Below are positions 16,299-24,919 of a DNA stretch of 33,527 nucleotides, piece after piece (within the stretch, counting starts at the first letter, position 1; each line of letters opens with the position of its first letter). Location of the stretch: contig QAKZ01000075.1 in the NCBI GenBank assembly GCA_003150175.1, forward strand, positions 1 to 33,527, in the 5' to 3' direction. This stretch comes from Coriobacteriia bacterium. GTDB lineage: Bacteria; Actinomycetota; Coriobacteriia; Coriobacteriales; Atopobiaceae. The notes beneath the pieces are model-generated. The model was not told the DNA's origin, did not search any database, and saw only the letters and a list, made by a program, of their open reading frames with translations. The position numbers and the translations under genes are program-made.

Positions 16299-17684
16299 CT
16301 ATCCAATCACGAATCTGACGATGTCGTTCTTGAGGACGACGACGAAGACAAAGAGGAAGAAGGCCAGCCCCACATAGGTGATGTAGCTCTGCGCCTTTAT
16401 GGAGAGCTCCCGCCGGAAGGCGGCTTGGATGAGCTCGATCACGATCTTGCCGCCGTCGAGGGGCGGGATCGGCAGGAGGTTCATGAAGCCGAGCGACATC
16501 GAGATCGAGGCGGCGAGGAGCACGAAGTCCGAGACACCGGCGCTCGCCGCCTGCGAGGCCATGACCGAGATGCCGACGACGGAGGTCGACTGGTCGAGGA
16601 TCTGCATGGTCTGCTGAGGGATGAGGAGCCTGAACGCGTAGTTGCAGACCATCTGGGCGTAGGCGACCGTCAGGCGCGCGGCCTCGAGCGGGTTCGGGTG
16701 GTACAGGACAGTCTGGGAAATGACGCCGAGCTTGTCGGTCGCCTGGCCGTCCGGCAAATCGACCTCAAGGGCCTGCCGCCGGCCGTCGCGCTCGATGGTC
16801 AGGCTGAAGTCCTGCCCGGCGTCGAGGTAGGGCCTCATCGCCGAGGTGAAGTCGCTCCAAGTGCCCACCTCGGCGCCGCCGACCTCGACCACGCGGTCGC
16901 CGGCCTGAAGCCCGCAGGAGGCCGCGACCGTCCCCTCGCCCACGGCGCCGACGACGGGCTCGTTCGAGGCCGTGCTCACGCCGGAGACCATGAAGGCACC
17001 GGTGACGACGATGAACGCGAACGCGATGTTCATGGCGGGACCGGCGAGCAGCACGGCCAGGCGCTTGAGGAGCCCCAGGCCGAGGTAGGTGTGGGAGCGC
17101 TCCTGCGCGAAGAACTCCTCGGCCGAGCAGCCGGGGACGCGGGGCTCGCCTGCCACGGTCGAGCCCTCGGCAGCAAGATCGTGTCCGCGGTCGAACTCGG
17201 TGAGCAGCGACGCGTCGCGCGCAACGGTCTCGAACGCGGCCGGATAGGTCTTCTGGCCCGGCTCCTCGCCGAGCTCGGGGTTGTAGTAGGGCTGGACGGA
17301 TGCCCACTCGCTCAGCCCCGCGAGCGCCGAGACGACCTCGTCCTCATCGACGCCGAGCTCGCGCGCCACCTGGGCGGACTCGACGCGGCCGTGGCGCTGT
17401 ACGCACATGAGAACGCGGGCGGCGACGTCGGCGCCCATGGGCTCCATGCCGCTGATGCGGTTGTAGCCGCCGAGGAGCACGGGCGTGACGCCGATGCGCG
17501 TGCCGACCTTCTTGCTCTTGAACGAGAGGCTCCAGCGGCACGGCAGGCCGAGCATGAACTCGGTCACGCGCACGCCGAAGGCGCGGGCGGCGAGGTAGTG
17601 GCCCGCCTCGTGGATGAACACGAGGGTCGAGAGCAGAAGGAGCCCCCAAAAGAGGGCCGCGAGGAAACCGAGGATGTAAGACAA
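16299..17684 (-). CDS. rseP: RseP-type site-2 protease with an inserted winged-helix-like domain
   Basis: Membrane zinc metalloprotease of the M50B family (RseP/RasP), which cuts transmembrane segments such as anti-sigma factors or signal-peptide remnants. HEAGH lies at residues 25-29 in the first helix, a PDZ domain at about 240-312 (GLQAGDRVVEVGG), and the third zinc ligand in LLPIPPLDGG (Asp410). Between the GGYNRISGMEP loop and the second membrane helix (near 207) is an insert of about 115 residues. Its first 50 (84-133, RVLMCVQRHGR, AQVARELGVDEDEVVSAL) look like a winged helix-turn-helix. Product 461 aa. The start is TTG at 17684, 3 bp after dxr, with GGAGG upstream. Position after dxr and before ispG is typical for RseP homologues. 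Confidence 0.93.
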   Translation of the reverse strand: MSYILGFLAALFWGLLLLSTLVFIHEAGHYLAARAFGVRVTEFMLGLPCRWSLSFKSKKVGTRIGVTPVLLGGYNRISGMEPMGADVAARVLMCVQRHGRVESAQVARELGVDEDEVVSALAGLSEWASVQPYYNPELGEEPGQKTYPAAFETVARDASLLTEFDRGHDLAAEGSTVAGEPRVPGCSAEEFFAQERSHTYLGLGLLKRLAVLLAGPAMNIAFAFIVVTGAFMVSGVSTASNEPVVGAVGEGTVAASCGLQAGDRVVEVGGAEVGTWSDFTSAMRPYLDAGQDFSLTIERDGRRQALEVDLPDGQATDKLGVISQTVLYHPNPLEAARLTVAYAQMVCNYAFRLLIPQQTMQILDQSTSVVGISVMASQAASAGVSDFVLLAASISMSLGFMNLLPIPPLDGGKIVIELIQAAFRRELSIKAQSYITYVGLAFFLFVFVVVLKNDIVRFVIG

Positions 17685-17687
17685 GGA

Positions 17688-18893
17688 TTAGACCTCCGTG
17701 AGGATCTGGGAGGCGAGCGCGCGGGAACGGGCGTCGACCTCGAGGAGCTGTCCCAGGCTTTCTACCCGCTCCGGCGCCGTGCGCGACATGACGCCCTCGA
17801 CGACGCGCTCGATATCGAGAAAACCGCATGAACCTTGGCGGAAAGCGAGGTTCGCGACCTCGTTCGCCGCGTTCATGGCGCAGGGGAGCACGCCGCCCGC
17901 GCGGCCGGCTTCCTTGGCCAGCCGCAGGCATCCGAAGGTCGACTCGTCGGCCTCTCCGAAGGTGATGGGCGAGCAGGAGCCCCAGTCGACGCGCTCGACG
18001 GACGCCTCCCAGCGCTCGGGATAGCTGAGGGCGTACTGGATGGGGGCGCGCATGTCCGAGCCGCCGAGCTGGGCCTTCACGACGCCGTCGGAGAACTCGA
18101 CCATGGAGTGGATCTTGCTCTGGCGCTGGACGAGCACGCGCACGTCGTCGATGGGCACCTGGAAGAGGTGGTGTGCCTCGATGACCTCGAGGCCCTTGTT
18201 CATGAGGCTCGCCGAGTCGATGGTGATCTTCGCCCCCATGTCCCAGGTGGGGTGAGCAAGGGCGTCGGAGGAGCTCACGCGCGCGAGCTCCTCGCGGGTC
18301 TTACCATAGAACGGGCCGCCCGAGCAGGTGAGCCATAAGCAATGGACGTCCGAGCGGCGCTCGCCGACGAGGCACTGGAAGATAGCCGAGTGCTCGGAGT
18401 CGACGGGGATGAGGCGGCCGGGACGGGCCATCGGCATGAGCAGGTCGCCGCCGCAGACGATGGACTCCTTGTTCGCGTAGGCGAGCACCTTGTCCGCCGC
18501 GAGCGCGGCGTAGCCCGCATGGATGCCGGCGAAACCGACGAGCGCGTTCACGACGATGTCGACGTCCGGCAGCTCGGCGAGCGCCGTCACGGCGTCCTCG
18601 CCGAGGCCGAGCTCGCAGCCGTCCGGGAGCTCCTCGAGGGCGGGGTCGCCTGCCCTCGAGGAGTCGGCCACGGCAACGTGGGCCGCGCCGAACTCGCGCG
18701 CCGCAGCAACGAGGGCCGCGCACGAGGTGTTCACCGACAGCGCGACGACGCGCACCTTGTCGGGGTGGCGGCGAGCGACGTCGAGCGTCTGGGTGCCGAT
18801 GGACCCGGAACAGCCGAGAACGGCGACGCGCACCGGGCGGGGTCGCTCGGCGCGCGGGGCGGTGTCCTCGAATATGTTGATGCGAGAGGTCAC
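17688..18893 (-). CDS. dxr: 1-deoxy-D-xylulose 5-phosphate reductoisomerase
   Basis: Second MEP-pathway enzyme, converting DXP to MEP with NADPH. The Rossmann motif is VAVLGCSGSIGTQTLDV near residues 23-39. ANKESIVCGG, PVDSEHSAIFQ and ITIDSASLMNKGLEVIEAHH carry the metal and substrate residues, and MNAANEVA lies toward the C-terminus. A Cys replaces the usual Ala in LTCSGGPF. Product 401 aa. The start is GTG at 18893, sharing four bases with the cdsA stop (GTGA) and preceded by GGGGGA, so translation is coupled. Confidence 0.96.
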   Translation of the reverse strand: MTSRINIFEDTAPRAERPRPVRVAVLGCSGSIGTQTLDVARRHPDKVRVVALSVNTSCAALVAAAREFGAAHVAVADSSRAGDPALEELPDGCELGLGEDAVTALAELPDVDIVVNALVGFAGIHAGYAALAADKVLAYANKESIVCGGDLLMPMARPGRLIPVDSEHSAIFQCLVGERRSDVHCLWLTCSGGPFYGKTREELARVSSSDALAHPTWDMGAKITIDSASLMNKGLEVIEAHHLFQVPIDDVRVLVQRQSKIHSMVEFSDGVVKAQLGGSDMRAPIQYALSYPERWEASVERVDWGSCSPITFGEADESTFGCLRLAKEAGRAGGVLPCAMNAANEVANLAFRQGSCGFLDIERVVEGVMSRTAPERVESLGQLLEVDARSRALASQILTEV

Positions 18894-19843
18894 AGTATTC
18901 CCCCAAACAACAGCAGGATATAGGCGGCTATGGAGCCGAAGAGCAGCGAGTCGGAGCGGTCGAGAAGGCCCCCATGGCCCGGCATGAGGTTGCCGGAGTC
19001 CTTGACGCCCACCCCTCGCTTGATGCGCGACTCGAAGAGGTCGCCGACGACGCCGACGACGCCGACGACGAGCCCGATCGCCGCGGCGAGTCCGACGCTC
19101 ATTCCGGCGACGCCCCCGAGCGCGAGCAAGACCCAAACGGCGACGGAGACGGCGAGGCCGGCCCAGAAACCCTCCCAGGACTTGTTCGGGCTGATGCGCG
19201 GAGCGAGCTTATGGGCGCCGATCCTGGAGCCGATGAGGTAGGCCACCGCGTCGTTCGCCCATAGTGAGAGCATGACGCCGAAGGTGAGCAGCGCTCCGTG
19301 GAGGCCCGCGTCGCTCACGCGGATGAGCACGATGGCCGAGAACGCGAAGCTCGTGTAGATCGAGCCGAAGGCCGTCACCGCGACGTCGGCGATGTTCGCC
19401 CTCGGGGTGGCCACGTACCAGGCGGCGATGGCCACGAGAAAGAACAAGAGGATGACCGCGAGGCCGGACACACCGCGCGCGTAGGCCGCGAGAGGGAACA
19501 GGATGGCGGCCGTGAGCCCGAAGATCTCGTTGGGCATGCGGCCGCCCATGCGGGCGATGCGGAAGAACTCCGAGCAGCACAGCCAGGCCATGCACACGAT
19601 CAGAAGCGTCGTCGTGAACGGCCCGATAAAGAGGCAGGCGATGGTGAGAAGGGCATAGATGGCGCCTGAGGTGGTGCGCGTGAGGAGCTTCTCGGTCATG
19701 CCGCGGGCGCGTTGGCCCTTGAGGGCGCCCGCGGCCCGCTGGCCCTCCTTGGCGGCGCGGTGCGCCTCGAGCTTGTCGACCTGGCGGTCGAGCCCGACGC
19801 TCACGCGCTTCCCGGCACCGTCCGTGTCCTTCTGGGAGGCCAT
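18890..19843 (-). CDS. cdsA: Phosphatidate cytidylyltransferase
   Basis: Integral membrane enzyme making CDP-diacylglycerol from phosphatidic acid and CTP. The CDS signature is plain near the C-terminus: SRIKRGVGVKDSGNLMPGHG followed by GLLDRSDS. ISPNKSWEGFWAG lies upstream of it. About eight hydrophobic segments follow residue 60. The first ~48 residues are charged and non-hydrophobic (many K, R, E, Q) and precede the usual family start; ATG at 19699 (MTEKLLTRTTSG) is an alternative start. The ATG at 19843 was kept because it lies 1 bp after the uppS stop, as elsewhere in this operon. Product 317 aa. Confidence 0.94.
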   Translation of the reverse strand: MASQKDTDGAGKRVSVGLDRQVDKLEAHRAAKEGQRAAGALKGQRARGMTEKLLTRTTSGAIYALLTIACLFIGPFTTTLLIVCMAWLCCSEFFRIARMGGRMPNEIFGLTAAILFPLAAYARGVSGLAVILLFFLVAIAAWYVATPRANIADVAVTAFGSIYTSFAFSAIVLIRVSDAGLHGALLTFGVMLSLWANDAVAYLIGSRIGAHKLAPRISPNKSWEGFWAGLAVSVAVWVLLALGGVAGMSVGLAAAIGLVVGVVGVVGDLFESRIKRGVGVKDSGNLMPGHGGLLDRSDSLLFGSIAAYILLLFGGIL

Positions 19844-19844
19844 G

Positions 19845-20624
19845 CTACTTCACGCCCCCGAAGCGACGGTCCCTCGCCTGGTAGGACTTGACGGCGCGCA
19901 GCATGTCCCAGCGCGAGAAATCCGGCCACAGGGTGGGCGTCACGTAGAACTCGGAGTACGCGAGCTGCCAGAGCAGGTAGTTCGAGAGCCGCAGCTCACC
20001 CGAGGTGCGGATGAGCAGGTCGGGGTCGGGAAGCCCGGCGGTATAGAGGTTCGCCGCGACCGCGTCGGCATCGATGGAATCGACGTCGCGCTCCCCCGCC
20101 GCCACCTCGCGGACGAGCTCACGGGCAGCGCGGGCGATCTCGGCGCGGGAGCCGTAGTTGACCGCGAGCGCGAAGACCATGCCGGTGTGGTCGGCGGTCT
20201 CGTCGAGGCCCTGCTGGAACACCTTGCGGGTCTCCTCGGGAAGGGCGGTGAGGTCGCCGAAGAAGCGCAGGCGCACGTTCTCCTGGTGGAACAGTGGCAG
20301 CTCGTTCACGAGCGTGGTCGCGAAGAGGTGCATGAGCAGGTTGACCTCGTGCTGCGGCCGCTTCCAGTTCTCAGTCGAGAACGCGTAGACGGACAGCACG
20401 TCAAGGCCGAGGCGGACGCTCGTCGTGACCGCCTCGCGCAGCGAGTCGACGCCGGCGACATGGCCCTGGCTGCGGTCGAGCCCGCGGGCAGTGGCCCAGC
20501 GGCCGTTGCCGTCCATGATGATCGAGACGTGCTTGGGCATGCGGGCCATGTCCACGTCATCGAGCGAGATGTCCTCGGGAGTTTCGGAAAAGTACTCCTT
20601 GAGCAGGTTTTCGTCGTAGCGCAA
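19845..20624 (-). CDS. uppS: Isoprenyl transferase (undecaprenyl diphosphate synthase)
   Basis: Cis-prenyltransferase extending farnesyl diphosphate with IPP to the C55 carrier used in wall synthesis. Family motifs in order: VSIIMDGNGRWATARG (catalytic Asp about 38), YAFSTENWKRP, LRFFGDL, VNYGSRAEIARA, and PDLLIRTSGELRLSNYLLWQ followed by YSEFYVTPTLWPDF. Product 259 aa. The start is TTG at 20624, one base after the frr stop with GGAGA six bases upstream; no in-frame ATG fits as well. It uses the IPP that ispG and ispH provide. Confidence 0.95.
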   Translation of the reverse strand: MRYDENLLKEYFSETPEDISLDDVDMARMPKHVSIIMDGNGRWATARGLDRSQGHVAGVDSLREAVTTSVRLGLDVLSVYAFSTENWKRPQHEVNLLMHLFATTLVNELPLFHQENVRLRFFGDLTALPEETRKVFQQGLDETADHTGMVFALAVNYGSRAEIARAARELVREVAAGERDVDSIDADAVAANLYTAGLPDPDLLIRTSGELRLSNYLLWQLAYSEFYVTPTLWPDFSRWDMLRAVKSYQARDRRFGGVK

Positions 20625-20625
20625 G

Positions 20626-21171
20626 CTAGATCTCCATGATTTCCGCGGTCTTGGCCTTGAGCAGCTCCTCGATCTTGGCCACATAGGAGTCGGTAAGCTT
20701 CTGGATGGCCTTCTTCTCGCGGGTCTGCTCGTCCTCGGGGAGCTCCTCGTCGCGCTCGACCTTGCCGTTGGCGTCGCGGCGGACGTTGCGCACGGCGACG
20801 CGGGCGTCCTCGGCGAGCTTGGAGCACTCCTTGGCGAGCTCGCGGCGACGCTCCTCGGTCGGGCGCGGGAACGGCAGGCGGATCGCGACGCCGTCGTTGG
20901 AGAGGGTGATTCCAAGGTCAGACGCCTCGATGGCCTTCTCGATGGCCTTGAGGGAGGTCTTGTCCCACGGCTCGATGACGAGCATCGAGGCCTCGGGGAC
21001 CTTCACGCCGGCGAGCTGGGTGATCGGGGTGGGCTGGCCGTAGTAGTCGACCTTGATGGGGTCGAGGATGTGGGCGTTCGCGCGGCCGGAGCGCACGCGC
21101 GAGAAATTGCCCTTGAGCGCCTCGATAGCCTTGTCCATGTGGGAGGTCGCGTAGTCGGTGTACTGGCTCAT
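20626..21171 (-). CDS. frr: Ribosome recycling factor
   Basis: Splits post-termination ribosomes together with EF-G. Typical segments are MDKAIEALKGNFSRVRSGRA, LDPIKVDYYGQPTPITQLA, VIEPWDKTSLKAIEKAI, DGVAIRLPFPRPTEERRREL and VRNVRRDANGKV. The 181-aa length is close to the usual 185. The ATG at 21171 follows the pyrH stop by one base, with AAGGAGA upstream. Confidence 0.97.
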   Translation of the reverse strand: MSQYTDYATSHMDKAIEALKGNFSRVRSGRANAHILDPIKVDYYGQPTPITQLAGVKVPEASMLVIEPWDKTSLKAIEKAIEASDLGITLSNDGVAIRLPFPRPTEERRRELAKECSKLAEDARVAVRNVRRDANGKVERDEELPEDEQTREKKAIQKLTDSYVAKIEELLKAKTAEIMEI

Positions 21172-21172
21172 G

Positions 21173-21898
21173 CTAGTTCTCCTTCTCGTAGACGACGGTG
21201 CCGACGTTCTCGCCCTCGACGGCTTTGCGGAAGCCGCCGTCGGCATTGATGTCGAAGACCATGATCGGCATCTTGTTGTCGCGGCACAGCGCGATGGCGG
21301 CCGCGTCCATGACCTTGAGGTTCTTGGTGAGGACCTCGTCGTAGGTGACCTTGTCGTACTTGACCGCGTCGGGGTTCTTCTTGGGGTCGGAGTCGTAGAC
21401 GCCGTCGACGTTGGTGGCCTTCATGAGGACCTGGGCGTTGACCTCGCAGGCGCGAAGGGCGGCGCCGGTGTCGGTCGTGAAGTAGGGGTTGCCGGTGCCC
21501 GCAGCGAGGATCACGATGCGGCCCTTCTCCATGTGGCGGATGGCGCGGCGGCGGATGTAGGGCTCGGCGATCTGGCGCATGGAGATGGCGCTCATGACGC
21601 GGCTGTCCATGCCGGCGTGCTCGAAGGTGTCCTGAAGCGCGAGCGCGTTCATGATGGTCGCGAGCATGCCCATGGAGTCGCCCTGGGCGCGGTCCATGCC
21701 GCCGGCGGCCACCTGGACGCCGCGGAAGATGTTGCCGCCGCCGATGACGATGGCGACCTGGACGCCCGCGTCGTAGACAGGGCGGATCTCGTCGGCCAGG
21801 CGGGCAGGAACGGCGGGATCGATGCCGAACTCCTGGCTGCCCATGAGGGCCTCGCCGGAAAGCTTGAGGAGCACGCGCTTGTACTTGGTGTCTGACAA
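21173..21898 (-). CDS. pyrH: UMP kinase
   Basis: Bacterial hexameric UMP kinase of the amino-acid-kinase fold. Motifs: [14 protein letters not shown] at the start, [47 protein letters not shown] and [18 protein letters not shown]. Product 241 aa. The TTG at 21898 was chosen over the in-frame ATG at 21910 because a perfect GGAGG (21904-21908) sits five bases before the TTG and overlaps that ATG. It is the first gene after the tsf terminator, so it should have its own promoter, but I could not identify one. Confidence 0.95.
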   Translation of the reverse strand: MSDTKYKRVLLKLSGEALMGSQEFGIDPAVPARLADEIRPVYDAGVQVAIVIGGGNIFRGVQVAAGGMDRAQGDSMGMLATIMNALALQDTFEHAGMDSRVMSAISMRQIAEPYIRRRAIRHMEKGRIVILAAGTGNPYFTTDTGAALRACEVNAQVLMKATNVDGVYDSDPKKNPDAVKYDKVTYDEVLTKNLKVMDAAAIALCRDNKMPIMVFDINADGGFRKAVEGENVGTVVYEKEN

Positions 21899-22026
21899 AC
21901 CAGCCTCCATTGAACGAAGTAACAGGTACCTGCGCGCGGGAAGCGCGCTGCTATGCCGTCTAGCAAGTCTAACAGACGGGCGTCTCCGCTTCGCGTGTGC
22001 GTCCGCGAGCGTGGCCCCTCTGCACA
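21899..22026. other. pyrH upstream region with two inverted repeats
   Basis: This stretch between the tsf terminator and pyrH holds CCGTCT/AGACGG (21956-21961 and 21974-21979) and GCGCGC/GCGCGC (21932-21937 and 21943-21948). No promoter of standard form is evident. It probably contains the start of the pyrH-frr-uppS-cdsA-dxr-rseP-ispG transcript. Confidence 0.4.
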
Positions 22027-22061
22027 CAAAAGGAGCCGGCCGCTGACTCGCGACCGGCTCC
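22027..22061 (-). terminator. Intrinsic terminator after tsf
   Basis: On the minus strand GGAGCCGG (plus 22054-22061) pairs with CCGGCTCC (plus 22032-22039), with a further CGC/GCG inside the loop, and is followed by TTTTGTG. It lies 20 bp after the tsf stop and separates rpsB-tsf from the pyrH operon. Confidence 0.85.
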
Positions 22062-22080
22062 GGATCATGGATCCCTTTGT

Positions 22081-22950
22081 TTACTCGCCGAAGCGGTAAA
22101 GGACGAAGGACTTCACCTTGATCTCGTCGCCGAGGTCCTTGGAAGTCTTCTTTGCGAGGCCACCGATGGTGACGGAGGAATCCTTGACGAACTCCTGCTC
22201 GGTGAGGACGAACTCCTTGAAGTACTTCTCCAGACGGCCCTGGGCCATGCGCTCCTGGATGGCCTCCGGCTTGCCGGACTCGGCAGCCTGAGCCTTGTAG
22301 ATGGAGAGCTCGTGCTCGACGGTCTCGGCCGGGACGTCGTCGCGGGAGGCGGCGACGGGAGCGGTCGCGGCGATCTGCATCGCGACGTCGTGAGCGAAGG
22401 TCTTGAACTCGTCGGCAGCGCCGGTCTCGGGCTTGGAGAACTCGAAGACGGCGATGTTGGCGATCTTGCCGCCGAGGTGGATGTAGCTGGAGAGGGCGCC
22501 GTTCTCGACGGAGACGCGCTGGAAGCGCATGACCTTCATGTTCTCACCGATGACGTGGATCATCTCGGTGAGGGCGGCGTCGACGGTCTCGCCGTCGAGC
22601 TCGCAGGCCTTGAGGGCCTCGACGTCGGCGGGGTTCTGCTCGGCGACGACCTGGGCGAGCTTGGTCGCGAAGCCGGTGAACTTCGGGTTGGTGCCGACGA
22701 AGTCGGTCTCGCAGGAGAGCTCGAGGATGGCGCCGGTCTTGCCGTCCTCAGAGACAAAGGTGGCGATGGTGCCCTCGTTGGTGTCGCGGCCGGCGCGCTT
22801 GACGGCCTTGGCGATGCCCATGGTGCGCAGGACGTCGACGGCCTTCTCGAGGTCGCCCTCGGCCTCGACGAGGGCCTTCTTGCACTCCATCATCGGGGAG
22901 TCGGTCATCTCGCGGAGCTGCTTGACGAGCGCGGCGGTAATCTGAGCCAT
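22081..22950 (-). CDS. tsf: Elongation factor Ts
   Basis: Guanine-nucleotide exchange factor for EF-Tu. The N-terminal UBA-like part contains [20 protein letters not shown], and the core has [16 protein letters not shown] (with the TDFV motif) and [14 protein letters not shown] [17 protein letters not shown]. The 289-aa length is normal. The ATG at 22950 has AGGAGA upstream. It lies 50 bp after rpsB in the almost universal rpsB-tsf pair. Confidence 0.98.
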   Translation of the reverse strand: MAQITAALVKQLREMTDSPMMECKKALVEAEGDLEKAVDVLRTMGIAKAVKRAGRDTNEGTIATFVSEDGKTGAILELSCETDFVGTNPKFTGFATKLAQVVAEQNPADVEALKACELDGETVDAALTEMIHVIGENMKVMRFQRVSVENGALSSYIHLGGKIANIAVFEFSKPETGAADEFKTFAHDVAMQIAATAPVAASRDDVPAETVEHELSIYKAQAAESGKPEAIQERMAQGRLEKYFKEFVLTEQEFVKDSSVTIGGLAKKTSKDLGDEIKVKSFVLYRFGE

Positions 22951-23000
22951 GTTCTTCTCCTCTGGATAAAAACTAATACTACGAGCCGTTTGGAGCGGCG

Positions 23001-23738
23001 TTACTCGGCAGCGGGGGCCTCGGCGGTAGCGGCCATCTCCTCAGCGGTGATCTGCTCCTTGCCGGTGCCGGCCAGGACGGCGTCGGCAGCGATCTCGCAC
23101 ATGAGGGCGACGGAGCGGATGGCGTCGTCGTTCGCGGGGATGCCGTAATCGACAACGTCGGGGTCGGAGTTGGTGTCGAGCAGGGAGACCACCGGGATGT
23201 GCAGGCGGTTGGCCTCGCGGATGGCGATCTCCTCGCGCTTGGAGTCGACGACGAAGATGGCCTGCGGGAGGCTGGTCATGTCGCGGACGCCGCCGAGGTT
23301 CTTCTGGAGCTTGTCGAGCTCCTTGCCGAGCACGGCCTGCTCCTTCTTGGGCAGAGTGGCCATGCGGCCGTCTTCGACCATGGCCTCGAGCTCCTCCATG
23401 CGGTTGATGCGGGAGCGCATGGTCACGAAGTTGGTGAGCATGCCGCCGAGCCAGCGCTGGTTGATCCAGGGCATGCCGCAGCGCTCGGCCTGCTGGGAGA
23501 TGGGCTCCTGGGCCTGCTTCTTGGTGCCGACGAAGAGGATCTTGCCGCCCTTGGCCGCGGTCTCCTTGAGGAAGGTGTAGGCGGAGTCGAGGCCGTACAT
23601 CGTCTGCTTGAGGTCGAGGATGTAGATGCCGTTGCGCTCACCGAAGATGTAGGACTTCATCTTGGGGTTCCAGCGGCGGGTCTGGTGACCGTAGTGGCAG
23701 CCGGCGTCGAGCAGGGTCTGGATAGTGATCTTAGCCAT
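23001..23738 (-). CDS. rpsB: 30S ribosomal protein S2
   Basis: Small-subunit protein. Recognisable segments are LLDAGCHYGHQTRRWNPKMK, RNGIYILDLKQTMY, ILFVGTKKQAQ, CGMPWINQRWLGGMLTNF, IFVVDSKREEIAIREA and PVVSLLDTNSDPDVVDYGIP. Product 245 aa with a short Ala/Glu-rich tail. The ATG at 23738 has AGGAGGT four bases upstream. The upstream in-frame stretch does not resemble S2 and was excluded. Confidence 0.98.
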   Translation of the reverse strand: MAKITIQTLLDAGCHYGHQTRRWNPKMKSYIFGERNGIYILDLKQTMYGLDSAYTFLKETAAKGGKILFVGTKKQAQEPISQQAERCGMPWINQRWLGGMLTNFVTMRSRINRMEELEAMVEDGRMATLPKKEQAVLGKELDKLQKNLGGVRDMTSLPQAIFVVDSKREEIAIREANRLHIPVVSLLDTNSDPDVVDYGIPANDDAIRSVALMCEIAADAVLAGTGKEQITAEEMAATAEAPAAE

Positions 23739-23893
23739 GGTAACCTCCTGTGGTTGATCCTCCGCGCGATGTCTTCCCCGTGAACTGCCACCCGAGGCCT
23801 GGCTATTCGCCTTCGGGCACCACGACAGGCGGGTCGTCGCGCGTGTGAGATGGTGCCGGCTGGTAGCCGGCATGCCGCGCTTATGCACAGCAA
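23739..23893 (-). promoter_or_regulatory. Long structured 5-prime leader of rpsB
   Basis: The transcript from the promoter at 23900-23927 would carry about 155 nt before rpsB. It contains the stem GCCGGC-TGGTA-GCCGGC (23855-23871) and further GC pairing nearer the gene. Autogenous control by S2 through its leader is known in other bacteria. Whether this leader belongs to a known motif needs a covariance search. Confidence 0.5.
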
Positions 23894-23899
23894 GTAATC

Positions 23900-23927
23900 A
23901 GTATAGCAGCGCGCCGCCTGATGTCGA
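23900..23927 (-). promoter_or_regulatory. Promoter of rpsB-tsf
   Basis: On the minus strand TCGACA (plus 23922-23927, one mismatch to the consensus -35) and TATACT (plus 23900-23905) are 16 bp apart. The predicted start is near 23893. Confidence 0.75.
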
Positions 23928-23947
23928 GAAGGGATTTCCCCTCACAA

Positions 23948-23971
23948 GCTCCCCATCTATTGACCGGGAGC
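23948..23971. other. Weak hairpin between xerC and the rpsB promoter
   Basis: Arms GCTCCC (23948-23953) and GGGAGC (23966-23971) enclose 12 nt, 35 bp after the xerC stop. Followed on the minus strand by TTGTG only, it is at best a weak terminator of the comM-dprA-trmFO-xerC transcript. Confidence 0.35.
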
Positions 23972-24005
23972 AGAGCCAGGCGCGGAGCCCGCCACGGGGG
24001 CCGGC

Positions 24006-24917
24006 TCAGGCCCGCGGGTGGCAGGCCCGGGCGGCTTCCTTCAGGCGCTCGACCGAAAGATGCGTGTAGATCTGCGTGGTCGCGAGGCTCTCGTGGCCGA
24101 GGAGCTCCTGGACGCTGCGAAGGTCCGCCCCGCCCGAAAGGAGCTCGGTGGCGAAGGTGTGGCGCATGGCGTGGGGCGTGATCGCGGGGTCGAGCCCCGC
24201 CGCGGCCACGTGTTGCTCGAAGGCGCGGCGCAGGGCGTCCGCGCTCATCCGCCGCCCGCGGGTCGAAAGGAAGAGCGCCCGCGCGGCGTCATCGGTGGGC
24301 TTCTTGGCAGCCGAGGCGAGCGACGGGCGCGCCTCGGCTACGTAGCGGGCGACCCAGTCGAGGGCGTACTCGTACACAGGGACGATCCGCTCCTTCGAGC
24401 CCTTGCCGAAGAGCCTCACCTGCGACGAGGAAAAATCCACGGAGGCGACGTCGAGCGCGCTCGCCTCCGAGACGCGGGCGCCGCAGGCGTAGAGGAGCTC
24501 GAGGAACGCGCGGTCCCTCAGGCCGGCGGCGGACGAGACGTCGCAGCTCTCGAGCAGGCGCGCGACCTCGGCGTCGCTCATGGTCTTCGGGAGGCGGCGC
24601 GCGATCTTGGGGCTCGCGACCGCCGCGGCGGCCCCGCCCGTCTGCACGCCACGCTGCTCGAGCCACGAGTACAGCCCGCGGATCGCGGAGAGCCGTCGGT
24701 TGATGGTGGTCGTCGCGTACCGGGCGCGGGAAAGCTCGGCGAGGTAGGCGCGCAGTTCCTTATGGGTCGCCGCGAGGGCGTCGACGCCTTCGCGCTCGGC
24801 CCAGCGGGAAAAATCGGCGAGGTCCGCGGCGTACCCCTTGGCGGTGTTCTCCGAAAGCCCCCTCACCACGGTGAGCTGCGCCACGAAGGCATCTATATAC
24901 GCGTCCGCGCCGCCCAC
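24006..24917 (-). CDS. xerC: Tyrosine recombinase, XerC/CodV type
   Basis: Site-specific recombinase that probably resolves chromosome dimers. The N-terminal SAM-like domain (residues 5-95) ends in INRRLSAIRGLYSWLEQRG. The catalytic set is complete: Arg148 (CGARVSE), Lys172 (LFGKGSKERIVP), His249 and Arg252 (TPHAMRHTFAT), His275 (LLGHESLATTQ) and nucleophile Tyr284 (QIYTHL). Product 303 aa. The start is GTG at 24917, two bases after the trmFO stop. The trmFO-xerC order, as in Bacillus (trmFO-codV), and the core-gene surroundings argue for a housekeeping Xer protein rather than a phage integrase. Whether it acts as XerC or XerD, or alone, cannot be told from this window. Confidence 0.93.
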   Translation of the reverse strand: MGGADAYIDAFVAQLTVVRGLSENTAKGYAADLADFSRWAEREGVDALAATHKELRAYLAELSRARYATTTINRRLSAIRGLYSWLEQRGVQTGGAAAAVASPKIARRLPKTMSDAEVARLLESCDVSSAAGLRDRAFLELLYACGARVSEASALDVASVDFSSSQVRLFGKGSKERIVPVYEYALDWVARYVAEARPSLASAAKKPTDDAARALFLSTRGRRMSADALRRAFEQHVAAAGLDPAITPHAMRHTFATELLSGGADLRSVQELLGHESLATTQIYTHLSVERLKEAARACHPRA

Positions 24918-24919
24918 GC

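Noticed and set aside
24006..24917. Tyrosine recombinase considered as a sign of a phage or integrative element
   Set aside because: It lies between trmFO and rpsB in a conserved core-gene order, has the size and motifs of Xer proteins, and no attachment repeats or cargo genes are nearby.
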